A stretch of DNA of 64,000 nucleotides from Exiguobacterium sp. 9-2 (lineage in GTDB: Bacteria; Bacillota; Bacilli; Exiguobacteriales; Exiguobacteriaceae). The notes beneath the pieces are model-generated. The model saw only the letters and a program-made list of their open reading frames with translations. It did no database searches and was not told the origin of the DNA. Position 1 is the first letter of the stretch. The number at the start of each line of letters is the position of its first letter. Below are positions 24,274-37,167 of this stretch, piece by piece. The position numbers were made by a program, and so were the translations under genes. The stretch covers positions 2,695,336 to 2,759,335 of the forward strand of contig NZ_CP142850.1 in the NCBI RefSeq assembly GCF_036287235.1. The letters are read 5' to 3'.

Positions 24274-25062
24274 TTAGCGAACGCGTCCGATTTCGGAAAC
24301 AGCTTTTTCCGCTGTCCGGTCGTACGCTTGAATGACTTTTTGATTGGCTTCGAACTGACGCAGACCAGCATTCATCTCCGCCATCGTCTGTTCAATCTCG
24401 ACATTTCCGAGTTCGAGTACACCTTGATCGACTCGGACGTTTCCGGCATTCAATGGATTGGTTGACCGGAATAGACCATTCCCTGTCCGTTCGAGCGTCT
24501 CCGGTTGATCCGTTACGACGAGACCGAGATTGCCGATCGCTTGACCATTTCCATCCGTGACGGCTCCGTCCGCATCGACTTTGAAGTCCTCATTGACGAC
24601 GTCGAGTGGTTGCCCGTTCGTATCAAGAACGAGATCATTCTCTGTCGTCCGGAGTAGACCGTCTTGTCCGACGGCAAACTGTCCGTTCGTCGTATAAAGC
24701 GTCTCTTCCTCTTCTGTCAACGGATCCCGGTGACGAATCGTGAACAGCGGTGCTCCTTCAAGTGAACTGATTTGCAGATCGGTCGCATTGCCTGTCTCCG
24801 TGATCGAACCTTGCGTGAAGTTCGGGGTCGCTGCCTGCATGAAGACACCGGTCGCGAGTTTCCCGACCGTCGCGACTCCTCGCACACCCGTCCGTTCATT
24901 GTTTGCTGTCTGCTGGATCAGCATCTCCGGAAACGTCCGGAGTGACGCTTGATCAGCGCGGAAGCCCGGCGTCCGCGCATTCGCCAAGTTGTTACTGAGC
25001 ATTTCCTGTTGACGTTGTAATGCCTGCATCGCATTCGACGCCGTGTACATTCCTCGTAGCAT
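24274..25062 (-). CDS. flhO: Flagellar hook-basal body protein FlhO (FlgF/FlgG family)
   Basis: The 262-residue paralogue of FlhP has N-terminal MYTASNAMQALQRQQEMLSNNLANARTPGFRAD and C-terminal LGNVEIEQTMAEMNAGLRQFEANQKVIQAYD, both axial-protein signatures. It belongs to the rod of the flagellar basal body. GAGGAG lies 8 bases before ATG 25062. A sigma-D-like promoter (25109-25135) precedes it, which fits late flagellar expression. It forms a two-gene operon with flhP and keeps the B. subtilis location near mbl, though an MFS gene and a secreted-protein gene now lie between. Confidence 0.93.
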   Translation of the reverse strand: MLRGMYTASNAMQALQRQQEMLSNNLANARTPGFRADQASLRTFPEMLIQQTANNERTGVRGVATVGKLATGVFMQAATPNFTQGSITETGNATDLQISSLEGAPLFTIRHRDPLTEEEETLYTTNGQFAVGQDGLLRTTENDLVLDTNGQPLDVVNEDFKVDADGAVTDGNGQAIGNLGLVVTDQPETLERTGNGLFRSTNPLNAGNVRVDQGVLELGNVEIEQTMAEMNAGLRQFEANQKVIQAYDRTAEKAVSEIGRVR

Positions 25063-25108
25063 GCGTTCATCTCCTCATTGACTTCATGTTCAATTCTTTC
25101 CTTTCAGT

Positions 25109-25135
25109 ATATCGGTCGACCGAATAGGAATTATG
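25109..25135 (-). promoter_or_regulatory. Sigma-D-like flagellar promoter for flhOP
   Basis: On the minus strand ACCGATAT (25109-25116) matches the sigma-D -10 box GCCGATAT except for the first base. CATA/ATAA about 15 bases upstream is a partial match to the TAAA -35. It lies 47 bases before flhO. Confidence 0.6.
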
Positions 25136-25230
25136 AGCTTTTTTGAACAAAACGGTAATATCCAGCAGAGATGCATCGAAAGACCTACCTCAATTCCATA
25201 ATCCGCTTTTCAATAGTTTGTATATTAAAA

Positions 25231-25275
25231 ATTGACAAATATTGTTATACTTTAGATACTAATCTAAAGATACCT
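25231..25275 (+). promoter_or_regulatory. Plus-strand promoter with inverted-repeat operator
   Basis: TTGACA, 17-base spacer, GATACT, with the perfect inverted repeat TTTAGAT-ACTA-ATCTAAA covering the -10 region (about 25250-25268). MarR-type regulators use sites of this form. Downstream there is only a 9-codon frame and the convergent terminator, so what it transcribes is unclear. Confidence 0.45.
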
Positions 25276-25287
25276 AAGGTGAATCTT

Positions 25288-25317
25288 ATGAAAAAAGCTT
25301 CCGTTCCCCAAACATAG
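25288..25317 (+). CDS. Possible 9-residue peptide frame (MKKASVPQT), doubtful
   Basis: ATG 25288 follows AAGGTGAATCTT and the promoter at about 25231-25275, and ends TAG. It overlaps the terminator stem of the opposite strand, so the codons may simply reflect that hairpin. Listed because a promoter points at it. Confidence 0.15.
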   Translation: MKKASVPQT

Positions 25318-25335
25318 TCTAGGAAATGGAAGCTT
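25290..25335 (-). terminator. Terminator after MFS gene
   Basis: AAGCTTCC / GGAAGCTT with an inner GTTCC/GGAA-type stem; the minus strand continues TTTTTTC. Begins 5 bases past the stop at 25340. Confidence 0.8.
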
Positions 25336-25339
25336 CTCA

Positions 25340-26539
25340 TTAGTTATTCGGATTTTTCTTCAAGACAGCCGTTTGTGATCGTTCTAGCACCGCATTCGTG
25401 ATGACGATCAAGCCAGTAAAGAGGAACAGCGCTTCAAAACCAAAGTGACCGGCAATCTGTCCACCTGCGAGTGGTCCCATGAAGTTCCCCATGAACTGCG
25501 CGGACTGGTTATATCCAAAGATCCGTCCCGATGCATTCGCTGGCGTATTCTTCCGTAACAAGGTTTGAACAGATGGCAGCAGTGCTGCTGTCGCAAAACC
25601 GATTCCCATCCGTAAGACGATCAATTGACTTGTATCCGTGACGAATGCTTGCGGAATCAAGAAAGCTGCAAAGACGAGTAATGCAAAGAATAAGACACGC
25701 TCAGCGCCAATCTTATCGGATAGACGACCCAGCCGTTGTGCAGCGATCAGTGCCGCAATCCCTGGTGCCGAGGCAACAATCCCAGATAACAAGGCGAGTC
25801 GTTCGGTACCTGGACTGAGTTCCCGGACATACAGCGACAGAATTGGACTAATCGATTGTGCCGCGAACTGAATCAGGAACGTCGTCAAGAAGAGACTTAA
25901 AATAAGCTCCGGATGGCGAAGTGACTGGATGATTTCTTTCGCAGACGCCATCTTTTTGACTTCCAGTGGGACGAATTCTTCTTTGACGAAGAAGTAGGTC
26001 ACGAGGAAGGTCATGAAGAGCGGAACGCTCGTAAAGAGAAAAACGGGTCGAAGCCCAACAACGTCGGCGAGGAATCCTCCGATAAGAGGTCCTAGCAATC
26101 CACCGGCAATCCCGCCGGTCGACAGGGTGCCGAGCGCCCAGCCACTTTTCTCTTTTGGGGTTTGGGAAGCAATCATTGTAATCCCGGCTGAGATGAATCC
26201 GGATACGGCTCCCATGACAAGACGTAGGAATACGAGTTGATAGACGTCTTGAACGAAACTGATTAAGAACATGACGATCGACATACCAAGACTTGCTCGG
26301 AGTAGCATGAGCTTACGCCCTTTTCGATCGGCAAGACGTCCCCAAATGGGTGAGACGATCGCAGCGACGAGGAAGGTTGCACCAAAGGCGATACCAGACC
26401 AGGTCGTAATATCTTGTCGGCTGTCGACACCGAGTTCTTCAATGAATAAAGGCAAAAACGGTAATACAAGACTGAGGGCGGCAGCGGTCAAAAAACTACC
26501 GAACCAGACGACTACTAAATTTCTTTTCCACAATGGCAT
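25340..26539 (-). CDS. MFS multidrug-type exporter (MdtG/YitG-like)
   Basis: The 399-residue protein has 12 predicted transmembrane helices. Motif A appears in loop 2-3 (GRLADRKGRKLMLL) and again in the second half (GRLSDKIGAERVLF), with the antiporter motif C region GGIAGGLLGPLIGG, all typical of 12-TM drug:H+ antiporters of the DHA1 type. ATG 26539 is chosen because AAAAGGAAGTG precedes it; the frame is open further 5' but that part overlaps the divergent gene's promoter and is not membrane-like. Substrate unknown. It interrupts the otherwise conserved mbl-flhO neighbourhood. Confidence 0.88.
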   Translation of the reverse strand: MPLWKRNLVVVWFGSFLTAAALSLVLPFLPLFIEELGVDSRQDITTWSGIAFGATFLVAAIVSPIWGRLADRKGRKLMLLRASLGMSIVMFLISFVQDVYQLVFLRLVMGAVSGFISAGITMIASQTPKEKSGWALGTLSTGGIAGGLLGPLIGGFLADVVGLRPVFLFTSVPLFMTFLVTYFFVKEEFVPLEVKKMASAKEIIQSLRHPELILSLFLTTFLIQFAAQSISPILSLYVRELSPGTERLALLSGIVASAPGIAALIAAQRLGRLSDKIGAERVLFFALLVFAAFLIPQAFVTDTSQLIVLRMGIGFATAALLPSVQTLLRKNTPANASGRIFGYNQSAQFMGNFMGPLAGGQIAGHFGFEALFLFTGLIVITNAVLERSQTAVLKKNPNN

Positions 26540-26719
26540 TGTGGCATCACTTCCTTTTATTTGACAAATCGCTTCAATACAACAACTTTTAATATACACT
26601 TCACATTGTGAAATGTCTAGGATTTGAACTGTCAAAGTGTAGAACAGGACCTTTGATGCATATAAGTGAATGCGCAACGACCGATAGTAAGGTAATCCAC
26701 ACGAAGGAGTGAAATTGAA

Positions 26720-27589
26720 ATGAAACGCTTTTTGATTGGCGTAGTCTGCCTGTCGTTGCTTCAATTCGGACTACCGCTCAAGAGTTCAGCTGCCGTTTCC
26801 GTCACTCGTCACACGGTCATCTGGACCATCCCAGAGGTCAAATCCATTTCAACGAAGATCAATCAGCTGGCAAACAGACAGATGAAACGTGTCTATCTGC
26901 ATGTCGCTGTCGAGGGTGACCGTACTCTCTACCGAACATTCGTTGAAAAAGCGCATGCTGTCGGCATCGAAGTGTACTTTCTATTCGGACAGCCGCGCTG
27001 GATCACAAACGAAGGAACGACAGCTCGACCAAACGTTGAAGATCCACTCGCCTGGATCTCGACCTATCAGCAGGAGACGATCAGTCATCCGGACGGCATC
27101 AGTGTCGATCTCGAACCGTACGCCTTACCGGAATGGGAGACGGACCAGCCAGGAGTCATCGCCTCCTACGAACGCATCTTACTCGCCTTCCGCGAAAAAG
27201 CATCTGCTGAAGGATTACCGCTGCAACTGTTCCTCCCGTTCTGGTTCCATACCGTACAGGATGCAGGTGGGCGTTCCATCAGCGAATGGGCGATGGATCT
27301 CGCTGACGAAGTCACATTGATGAGTTACCGGACCGTTTACGGTGGCGGCAACGGACTTGGCGCCATCACGATGACGGATGCATTGTATGCGGCGAGTAAC
27401 GGATATCGTTTATCGTATGCTATTGAATTCACGGAGCTTCCGGAAACACCAGACATTACGTTCTACGGCAAAACACGGACGCAACTAAATCAGCTCGTTA
27501 ATCAGACGATGGCAAGTTCGTTGCCACCAAGTGCCATTGTCTATCATGATTTTGAAGCCTACCAGACTTTCATGCGTAGTACGCAGTAA
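26720..27589 (+). CDS. Secreted protein, possible TIM-barrel glycosidase-like, unknown function
   Basis: The 289-residue protein has a signal peptide (MKRFLIGVVCLSLLQFGLPLKSSA) and a compact mature domain of barrel size. Alternating strands such as RVYLHVAVEGD, VEVYFLF-like segments, HPDGISVDLEPYALPEW, LQLFLPFWFH and ADEVTLMSYRTVYGG, and finally SAIVYHDFEAY, resemble the strand ends of a TIM barrel. The VDLEP and HDFEAY carboxylates would sit where GH18-like or related enzymes keep catalytic residues. No specific family is recognised, so activity is inference. AAGGAGTG precedes the start. It is divergent from the MFS gene; repeat copy A follows. Confidence 0.65.
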   Translation: MKRFLIGVVCLSLLQFGLPLKSSAAVSVTRHTVIWTIPEVKSISTKINQLANRQMKRVYLHVAVEGDRTLYRTFVEKAHAVGIEVYFLFGQPRWITNEGTTARPNVEDPLAWISTYQQETISHPDGISVDLEPYALPEWETDQPGVIASYERILLAFREKASAEGLPLQLFLPFWFHTVQDAGGRSISEWAMDLADEVTLMSYRTVYGGGNGLGAITMTDALYAASNGYRLSYAIEFTELPETPDITFYGKTRTQLNQLVNQTMASSLPPSAIVYHDFEAYQTFMRSTQ

Positions 27590-27612
27590 GTCATCTTTAT
27601 GCCCCTTTGCTT

Positions 27613-27735
27613 TTCATCCGCTTTCCTCAGGCGAGACACAAGCCAGTCTTCACTGTTCGTATAACAGTGAACCCGGGTCTTGTTTGTCTCTGACAGCGCA
27701 AAAATTTGCGCTTTTTCCTGTAGGAGTCGGATGAA
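27613..27735 (-). repeat. Structured intergenic repeat, copy A
   Basis: Read on the minus strand: outer arm TTCATCCG, skeleton ACTCCTACAGGAAAA, hairpin 1 (GCGCAAA/TTTGCGC), GTCAGAGACA, an inner stem (TTCACTGT/ACAGTGAA), TGTCTCGCCTGAGGAAAG and closing arm CGGATGAA. The outer arms are fully complementary, and GAGACA pairs with TGTCTC. Confidence 0.8.
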
Positions 27736-27800
27736 GCACAAGGAGGCACATAATCATTTAGTACCATGACATTATGGACTAAGCATTATGTTTAAAACAA

Positions 27801-27844
27801 GGGGAGTCCAGTTTCCGATACGTACTTCGGAAACCGGACTCCCT
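27801..27844. terminator. Strong bidirectional hairpin, terminator-like
   Basis: GGGAGTCC.GTTTCCGA / TCGGAAAC.GGACTCCC stem; T-richer sequence follows on the minus strand. It may end mbl or 26720 transcripts. Confidence 0.5.
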
Positions 27845-27869
27845 ATTGGTTTGATTCATATCGAACGAA

Positions 27870-28005
27870 CTTGTCCATTCTCGACTCCTGCAGGAAAAGA
27901 AAGTGCAAGCAGCACTTTCGTCAGGGATAGGTAAGACCCGACAACTCGCATGAAATGCGCGCTGTCGCGGCTTACCTCCCGCCTGTGGAAAGCGAGAAGG
28001 ACAAG
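27870..28005 (+). repeat. Structured intergenic repeat, copy B
   Basis: Outer arms CTTGTCC.TTCTCG and CGAGAA.GGACAAG pair over 13 bases. Skeleton ACTCCTGCAGGAAAA, hairpin 1 AAAGTGC/GCACTTT, GTCAGGGA, long inner stem GGTAAG/CTTACC with CGACA/TGTCG and GCAT/ATGC, then CTCCCGCCTGTGGAAAG. Confidence 0.8.
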
Positions 28006-28063
28006 ACGGTCGTTATAGGAATGAATTTTTACGAAAAATCATATCCTTTACGCTGACACGCTC

Positions 28064-29044
28064 TTACTTACCAAGATTGTCGAGCATGATCCCTGTACCG
28101 CGTGCGACACATAACATCGGATCTTCTGCAATCAGAACCGGTAGGCCGAGTTCTTTTGCAAGTAACTGGTCGATTCCGTCAAGAAGTGCGCCCCCACCCG
28201 TCAGGATGATGCCACGGTCGATGATGTCCGCTGCAAGCTCTGGTGGTGTCTTCTCGAGCACGCGCTTCGTTGCTTCGACGATCTCCATCGCTGCTTCTGC
28301 AAGTGCATCATGCATCTCTTCTGATGTCACCGTGATGTTGTGCGGTAAGCCCGTCACGAGATTACGTCCGCGAATATCCATCTGTTCACGACGTCCGTCT
28401 TCTGAGACCGTCGCGACCGTCGTCTTGACGGCTTGTGCTGTTCGTTCCCCGATGATCAACTTATGCGTATCCTTGATCGAGCGGATGATGTCGTGATCAA
28501 ACCGGTCACCTGCGACTTTGATCGTTTCACCACAAACGATATCACCCATTGAAAGTACGGCAACATCCGTCGTTCCGCCACCGATATCAATGACCATGTG
28601 CCCTGCTGGCATCCAAATGTCCATACCGGCACCGACTGCTGCGACCTTCGGCTCGACTTCGAGGAAGACCGTCTTCGCGCCTGATTTTTCACCAGCTTGG
28701 CGAATCGCTTTTGCTTCGACCGTTGTGATGCTTGCTGGTGTACAAATCAACATGCGGACTCCACCGAACATCTTACGGACCTCAATCTTATCGATGAAAT
28801 GGCGTAGCATCGCTTCTGTCATTTCGAAATCAGCAATGACGCCGTCTTGAAGCGGTCGAATGGCCACGATGTTTCCCGGTGTTCGGCCCACCATCAAGTG
28901 TGCTTCTGTCCCTACCGCATGAATCTTGCCTGTCGCCTTATCGATCGCGACGACCGATGGCTCATCGAGGACAATGCCTCTACCTTTTACATGAATGACG
29001 ACATTCGCCGTCCCTAAGTCGATTCCGATATCTCTTGAAAACAT
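28064..29044 (-). CDS. mbl: Rod-shape actin homologue Mbl/MreB
   Basis: The 326-residue bacterial actin forms membrane-associated filaments that direct lateral wall synthesis. Actin-fold phosphate loops are visible: DIGIDLGTANVVIH near the start and VIDIGGGTTDVAVLS in the middle, with LTGGGALL for the adenosine motif. AAAGGAG lies before ATG 29044. It sits between murA (upstream) and flhOP (downstream), the position of mbl in B. subtilis, which is why Mbl is preferred over MreB or MreBH. The intervening sporulation genes of Bacillus are missing. Confidence 0.92.
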   Translation of the reverse strand: MFSRDIGIDLGTANVVIHVKGRGIVLDEPSVVAIDKATGKIHAVGTEAHLMVGRTPGNIVAIRPLQDGVIADFEMTEAMLRHFIDKIEVRKMFGGVRMLICTPASITTVEAKAIRQAGEKSGAKTVFLEVEPKVAAVGAGMDIWMPAGHMVIDIGGGTTDVAVLSMGDIVCGETIKVAGDRFDHDIIRSIKDTHKLIIGERTAQAVKTTVATVSEDGRREQMDIRGRNLVTGLPHNITVTSEEMHDALAEAAMEIVEATKRVLEKTPPELAADIIDRGIILTGGGALLDGIDQLLAKELGLPVLIAEDPMLCVARGTGIMLDNLGK

Positions 29045-29213
29045 CTCGTGTGCTCTCCTTTACCCACTGGCTATTCTTCCAAAATATAGAACGTCGTTTG
29101 GACGTCTAACCCATTTATGTATACATACCTTTCAATTCTAGCATATGCCTCATCGTGAAACGACTTTCTTTTTCGGCTTTTCTGATTTCATTGTCATCTT
29201 TTTGAAAAGACGA

Positions 29214-29252
29214 CAAAAAGAGCATCCTCCCGGAAACGAGAGAATGCTCTTG
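29214..29252 (-). terminator. Terminator after murA
   Basis: AAGAGCAT.CTC / GAG.ATGCTCTT stem; followed on the minus strand by TTTTTGTCG. Confidence 0.88.
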
Positions 29253-29261
29253 AATGAGTGC

Positions 29262-30566
29262 TTAAAGTTTTGTTGCAGCTGTTTCTTCAACGACTGCCGC
29301 TTCTTCTGTCACACGTTCTACGTCTGCACCAAGTGCTTGTAACTTCAAGTGGAAGTCGACGTATCCACGGTCGATGTGGTGAAGTGCGCCAACGCGCGTT
29401 TCGCCTTCAGCGATCAATCCTGCTGTGACGAGTGCCGCACCTGAGCGAAGGTCTGTTGAGAGCACTTCTGCACCTTGTAATTGAACGCCACCATTGATGA
29501 TCGATGAACGACCTTCGATTTTGATGTCCGCGTTCATACGACGGAATTCTTCAACGTGCATGAAGCGGTTCTCGAAAACAGTTTCTGTGATGACCGATGT
29601 GCCACCTGCTTTGAGAACAAGCGCCATCATTTGTGCTTGAACGTCTGTCGGGAACCCTGGGTGTGGCATCGTCTTGACGTCGACTGCTTCGAGTTTCGCT
29701 GGACCGACGACACGGAGACCTTCTTCTGTATCCGTGATCTTAACGCCCATCTCTTCCATCTTCGAGATGAGTGGACGAAGGTGTTCACGTTCTGCACCGA
29801 TGACTTCGACGTCACCTTCTGTGATTGCTGCTGCGATCATGAACGTACCTGCTTCAATCCGGTCCGGAATGACGTAGTGTGTTGCACCATGTAACTTCTC
29901 GACGCCTTCGATGCGGATCGTTTCTGTACCTGCACCGCGGACTTTTGCGCCCATTGCGTTCAAGAAGTTCGCAAGATCAACGATTTCTGGTTCTTTTGCG
30001 ACGTTCTCAATCACTGTCGTTCCTTCTGCGAGTGTCGCAGCCATCATGATGTTTTCTGTCGCACCGACTGATGGGAAGTCGAGGTAGATTTTCGCACCTT
30101 TGAGACGACCGTCAACATGTGCTTCAACGAATCCGTTTCCGATGATCGTCTTCGCGCCCATCGCTTCGAAGCCTTTTAAGTGAAGATCGATTGGACGTGA
30201 ACCAATCGCACAGCCACCTGGCATCGCGACACGTGCGCGACCGAGACGTGCAAGTAATGGACCCATGACGAGGATCGAAGCCCGCATCTTACGGACGTAT
30301 TCGAGTGGCGCTTCATCTTTAAGATTCGGTTCGGCATTGACCGTCACCGTGTTTGCTTCAGCGTCGAACTCGACTTCCGCATTCAAGTTGCGTAAGACGT
30401 TATTGATTGTATAGACGTCTGCTAGACGTGGTACGTTTTGAAGAACCGATTGGCCCTCTGATGCAAGCAATGTCGCGACGAGTGTTTTTAAGACCGCGTT
30501 CTTTGCACCTTCTACTTTGACTGTTCCAGCTAATTTACGTCCGCCACGGACAACGATTTTTTCCAT
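29262..30566 (-). CDS. murA: UDP-N-acetylglucosamine 1-carboxyvinyltransferase MurA
   Basis: The 434-residue enzyme transfers enolpyruvate from PEP to UDP-GlcNAc, the first committed step of peptidoglycan synthesis, in the cytosol. The PEP-binding/catalytic Cys119 lies in [15 protein letters not shown], and the N-terminal [10 protein letters not shown] (Lys22-Asn23) motif is present. The length is normal. ATG 30566 has GGAGTAGGGAGA upstream; the longer open frame adds an unrelated N-terminus. Position downstream of the atp operon and the ywzB homologue corresponds to B. subtilis murAA. The target of fosfomycin; Cys is retained, so the intrinsic resistance substitution is absent. Confidence 0.95.
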   Translation of the reverse strand: MEKIVVRGGRKLAGTVKVEGAKNAVLKTLVATLLASEGQSVLQNVPRLADVYTINNVLRNLNAEVEFDAEANTVTVNAEPNLKDEAPLEYVRKMRASILVMGPLLARLGRARVAMPGGCAIGSRPIDLHLKGFEAMGAKTIIGNGFVEAHVDGRLKGAKIYLDFPSVGATENIMMAATLAEGTTVIENVAKEPEIVDLANFLNAMGAKVRGAGTETIRIEGVEKLHGATHYVIPDRIEAGTFMIAAAITEGDVEVIGAEREHLRPLISKMEEMGVKITDTEEGLRVVGPAKLEAVDVKTMPHPGFPTDVQAQMMALVLKAGGTSVITETVFENRFMHVEEFRRMNADIKIEGRSSIINGGVQLQGAEVLSTDLRSGAALVTAGLIAEGETRVGALHHIDRGYVDFHLKLQALGADVERVTEEAAVVEETAATKL

Positions 30567-30817
30567 TCTCCCTACTCCTCTGCTTCGTTTCTGTTCTAGT
30601 ATGTTCAATTCGTGATTGGTGAGGATCATAGTTGGAATTCAACGAATGTTAGAAAAGAAACTTCCCTATAGTTGATCTCTTACTCCAAAGCCAATACGAC
30701 GTTTCGATTGTAATGTTAGATGATTGCTAAATGACTGTGTTCCTTCATTGAAAGAGCAGTGTCCTGTTCCATGTTAAAACAAATTACCATTTCAGGGTTT
30801 ACAATGCAGTTACAAGT

Positions 30818-31051
30818 TCACCCAATTAAAAACTGAAGACGCTGTGCAAAACCGGCATAATCCAATAAAAAGCGAGCGACGATCGATCCGAGTGCAATGG
30901 CTAGAATCGTTCGCAAGGCTACCGCATGCGGTCCTTTAGGATGTTGCAGGATTTTCTCCCATTTGACTGGTAATAAGGACCACCAAGCGAGTAGAATCGC
31001 TACGATGTAGACCAGCATACTAACTAACGCACTCACACCAATAGATGTCAC
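30818..31051 (-). CDS. DUF1146 family small membrane protein (YwzB-like)
   Basis: The 77-residue protein has two transmembrane helices (VSMLVYIVAILLAWWSLL and VALRTILAIALGSIVARFLLDY) separated by KWEKILQHPKGP. The W-x-LLP.KW.K core and the location between atpC and murA match the DUF1146/YwzB family. Function unknown. The ribosome site before ATG 31051 is weak (AAAGTG). The intergenic stretch to murA (30567-30817) shows no terminator and no other gene. Confidence 0.8.
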   Translation of the reverse strand: MTSIGVSALVSMLVYIVAILLAWWSLLPVKWEKILQHPKGPHAVALRTILAIALGSIVARFLLDYAGFAQRLQFLIG

Positions 31052-31368
31052 TTTCGTTGCACCTCTTCTTCATAGTTTCTCCAACTTTACTATGATTTCA
31101 TAAAATGAATGATTGCGCAAACAAAAAAGAACACGCTGAATTAATTTTAGCGTATAAAATATATTTATTGAAGATAAATTTAGTCTTCCAAAGAAAAAAT
31201 GTTGAAGAAATTGTGAAGACGAGGCATATAATGTACTTTTACATTTTTACGGCGTTTTAAACCTGTATCGTTCTCCCTCTTGCGAAAACGTTTGTCTTTA
31301 GAAAAATCATTGACGTATCGTACAAAAAAAGACCCGATTCCGCAAAGGAATTCGGGTCTTTGGTCGAA
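31052..31368. other. Intergenic region between atpC and ywzB homologue
   Basis: 317 bases with the atp terminator at its right end. Otherwise A/T-rich without a supported gene. A plus-strand TATAAT at about 31231 has TTGAAG 19 bases upstream, too long a spacer to call a promoter. Confidence 0.5.
31322..31356 (-). terminator. Terminator of the atp operon
   Basis: AAAGACCCGA.TTCC / GGAA.TCGGGTCTTT stem; T-run follows on the minus strand. Confidence 0.92.
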
Positions 31369-31782
31369 TCAATCGCGACCGTAGTCTTTCAAGCTGAGAC
31401 GGTTAACTGCTCGTTTCAGTGAAAGTTCAGCACGCTTGAATTCGAGTTCTGATAATTTCGTGTCCTGGAGACGACGTTCTGCACGAACCTTCGCAGCTGC
31501 AGCACGGTCATAGTCGACCTTGTCTGCTTGCTCCGCAGTTTCCGCAAGAACCGTTACAGTATCCTGGCGCACTTCCATAAAGCCACCGCTGATAGCGATC
31601 AACGTGCGTCCGCCATCTTCGTGGCGCAACTTCAAGATGCTGATATCGAGTGGTGTCACGAGTGGGACGTGGTGCGGGAGAACCCCGATCTCACCAGAAA
31701 TCGTCTTCGCAACGACCATACGGATATCGCCATCATACACTTCGCCATCCGGGGTGACGATATTGACATGAAGTGTGTTCAT
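31369..31782 (-). CDS. atpC: ATP synthase F1 epsilon subunit AtpC
   Basis: The 137-residue central-stalk subunit, with an N-terminal beta sandwich ([37 protein letters not shown]) and a C-terminal two-helix domain (from about residue 88) that can inhibit ATP hydrolysis. It is the last gene of the operon, 26 bases after atpD, with AAGGGGGA before the ATG. Length is normal for Bacillales. Confidence 0.96.
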   Translation of the reverse strand: MNTLHVNIVTPDGEVYDGDIRMVVAKTISGEIGVLPHHVPLVTPLDISILKLRHEDGGRTLIAISGGFMEVRQDTVTVLAETAEQADKVDYDRAAAAKVRAERRLQDTKLSELEFKRAELSLKRAVNRLSLKDYGRD

Positions 31783-31808
31783 CTCAAGTCCCCCTTATGC
31801 TTTGTCAC

Positions 31809-33242
<1,434 letters not shown>

Positions 33243-33263
33243 CTATCGTTACGCCAGTCGGGA

Positions 33264-34121
<858 letters not shown>

Positions 34122-34157
34122 TCACCACCTTGTTAGTATCAAGAGCGTTCCGCCGGA

Positions 34158-36218
<2,061 letters not shown>

Positions 36219-36219
<1 letters not shown>

Positions 36220-36752
36220 TAGTTCGTGCCCTTAGTATCAGCAAGGAATTGATCGACGAGTGCCTTTTGAGCGGCTTCGTCCGTCGCAAGCTGTGTTTTC
36301 ATGACGTGGCGTGCTGCAGCGATTGCTTGAAGAGCGACATCGTTCTTCAAAGCAGCTTGTGCTTCAGCGCGTTCACGTTCGATCGCACGGCGAGCTTCTT
36401 CCTTACTCATTTCGGATTCAAGACGTGCCTGCTCCATCGCACGTGCTTGCTCTGCTTCTGCCTGACGGCGTGATGCTTCTAAAAGGTCGCGTGCTTCCGT
36501 ACGCGCCTTGTTTAATTCTTCGCGTTGTTGTTCTACGTAGACTTCAGCGTCTTTACGGCTCTTTTCAGCCGAGTTGATCTCGCTAGCCACATGCTCTTCC
36601 CGCGCTTTCATCATGTTGACGAGCGGGCCCCATGCGAATTTCTTCAAGAGGATGAGGAGCAAGAGGAAAACGACGATCGTGACGATCATGTTGGCGATAA
36701 GAGGCTTACTTGCTTCCGCAACGCCCTCTGCCGCAAGATACGTTAGATTCAT
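36219..36752 (-). CDS. atpF: ATP synthase Fo b subunit AtpF
   Basis: The 177-residue protein has one N-terminal transmembrane helix (LIANMIVTIVVFLLLLILL, about 16-34) and then a long right-handed coiled coil rich in Glu/Arg/Ala that forms the peripheral stalk. ATG 36752 (MNLTYLAAEGV) has GAGGGGAG upstream; the frame extends further 5' without support. An intergenic hairpin (36800-36815) separates it from atpE. Confidence 0.95.
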
Positions 36753-36799
36753 TCGATTACACTCCCCTCGTGGTTGGTTCAACTTCAATATCTACATAA

Positions 36800-36815
36800 G
36801 GGAGCCTAAGCTCCC
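36800..36815 (-). other. Short hairpin between atpE and atpF
   Basis: GGGAGC CTAA GCTCCC, a perfect six-base stem with no T-run. It could protect or punctuate the polycistronic RNA after atpE, whose product is needed in many copies. Confidence 0.5.
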
Positions 36816-36879
36816 GTGACGGTTCACTCAAACGTTGAACGAATAGCGCCCTATGTAGTCCGTTCTCGTTAATCGTGGA

Positions 36880-37167
<288 letters not shown>

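Larger units (their letters stand above)
27590..28063. other. Gene-free region with two structured repeats and a hairpin
   Basis: 474 bases between convergent genes. It contains repeat copy A (27613-27735), a strong perfect-stem hairpin (27801-27844) and repeat copy B (27870-28005). No credible coding frame. Confidence 0.8.
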
